Shown here one piece after another: positions 5,609 through 5,781 of a stretch of DNA of 5,781 bases. Position numbers and translations under genes: made by a program. The notes beneath the pieces were generated by a model. The model was not told the origin of the DNA, made no database searches, and worked only from the letters and a program-made list of their open reading frames with translations. Location of the stretch: NCBI GenBank assembly GCA_012033095.1, contig JAAUPO010000181.1, positions 1 to 5,781 of the forward strand, read 5' to 3'. The stretch comes from Synechococcaceae cyanobacterium RL_1_2. GTDB taxonomy: Bacteria > Cyanobacteriota > Cyanobacteriia > Cyanobacteriales > JAAUPO01. How positions within the stretch are numbered: position 1 is the first letter of the stretch; each line of letters opens with the position of its first letter.

Positions 5609-5725
5609 GTGCAGTACAGCCTAGGAATAACAGACATGGTTGGTAATGTTGAATGGTGTTCAATTTGATTGTAATTATAGATAAAAACCTAGAATGAGGC
5701 AAATTTAAAAATTTCACAAGACTCT

Positions 5726-5740
5726 AATTGAATTTCAATT
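5726..5740. repeat. 15-bp palindrome
   Basis: AATTGAA-T-TTCAATT is a perfect inverted repeat around one central base. It lies in the last 60 bases of the window, where the promoter of a gene beyond the edge might be. It could be an operator half-site pair, but such AT-rich palindromes also arise by chance. Confidence 0.35.
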
Positions 5741-5781
5741 CGAATCACTTGAAATGCTTTGAGAATAGGGATGTTACACCA

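Overview
The window looks like low-GC cyanobacterial chromosome. CGATCG cores recur throughout, including two full GCGATCGC palindromes (409-416 and 2260-2267), which is the HIP1 signature. The larger protein-coding content is also cyanobacterial in character: a two-domain sucrose-phosphate synthase and a secreted NodB-type polysaccharide deacetylase. A unicellular or colonial chroococcalean relative is plausible, but the genus cannot be fixed from this sequence alone.

Layout. Positions 1-50 may hold the last codons of a plus-strand gene. A 100-bp repeat follows (53-152), then a strong hairpin terminator (205-234). A polysaccharide deacetylase gene lies on the minus strand; its complete extent is 265-1210, but the longest intact reading frame covers only 461-1210. 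An 1100-bp non-coding stretch (1211-2311) carries a second copy of the 100-bp repeat, short palindromes, a small tandem repeat and a 97-bp MITE-like element. Next, also on the minus strand, is sucrose-phosphate synthase (2312-4462), an N-terminal glycosyltransferase fused to a C-terminal sucrose-phosphate phosphatase domain. It is broken into two open halves by a cluster of three single-base losses. The rest (4463-5781) is very AT-rich and contains two more copies of the 97-bp element in opposite orientations. It also contains an exact 57-bp tandem duplication that encodes a candidate 44-residue peptide.

Function. If intact, the sps gene would make sucrose-6-phosphate from UDP-glucose (or ADP-glucose) and fructose-6-phosphate. 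The attached phosphatase domain, whose HAD catalytic residues are all present, could release sucrose, a compatible solute in cyanobacteria. The deacetylase would act outside the cytoplasmic membrane on acetylated cell-wall or extracellular glycans. The two genes share a strand but are separated by 1.1 kb and are probably transcribed independently.

Two patterns stand out. First, every coding lesion (two in the deacetylase, three in sps) reads as a one-base deletion at or next to a mononucleotide run, and repairing them restores full-length proteins of 315 and 717 residues with all family motifs. Read or assembly error is therefore at least as likely as real decay. Second, each gene is bracketed by a pair of direct repeats: the 100-bp repeat around the deacetylase and the 97-bp MITE around sps. 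I found no clear new defence, CRISPR or RNA-gene system here.
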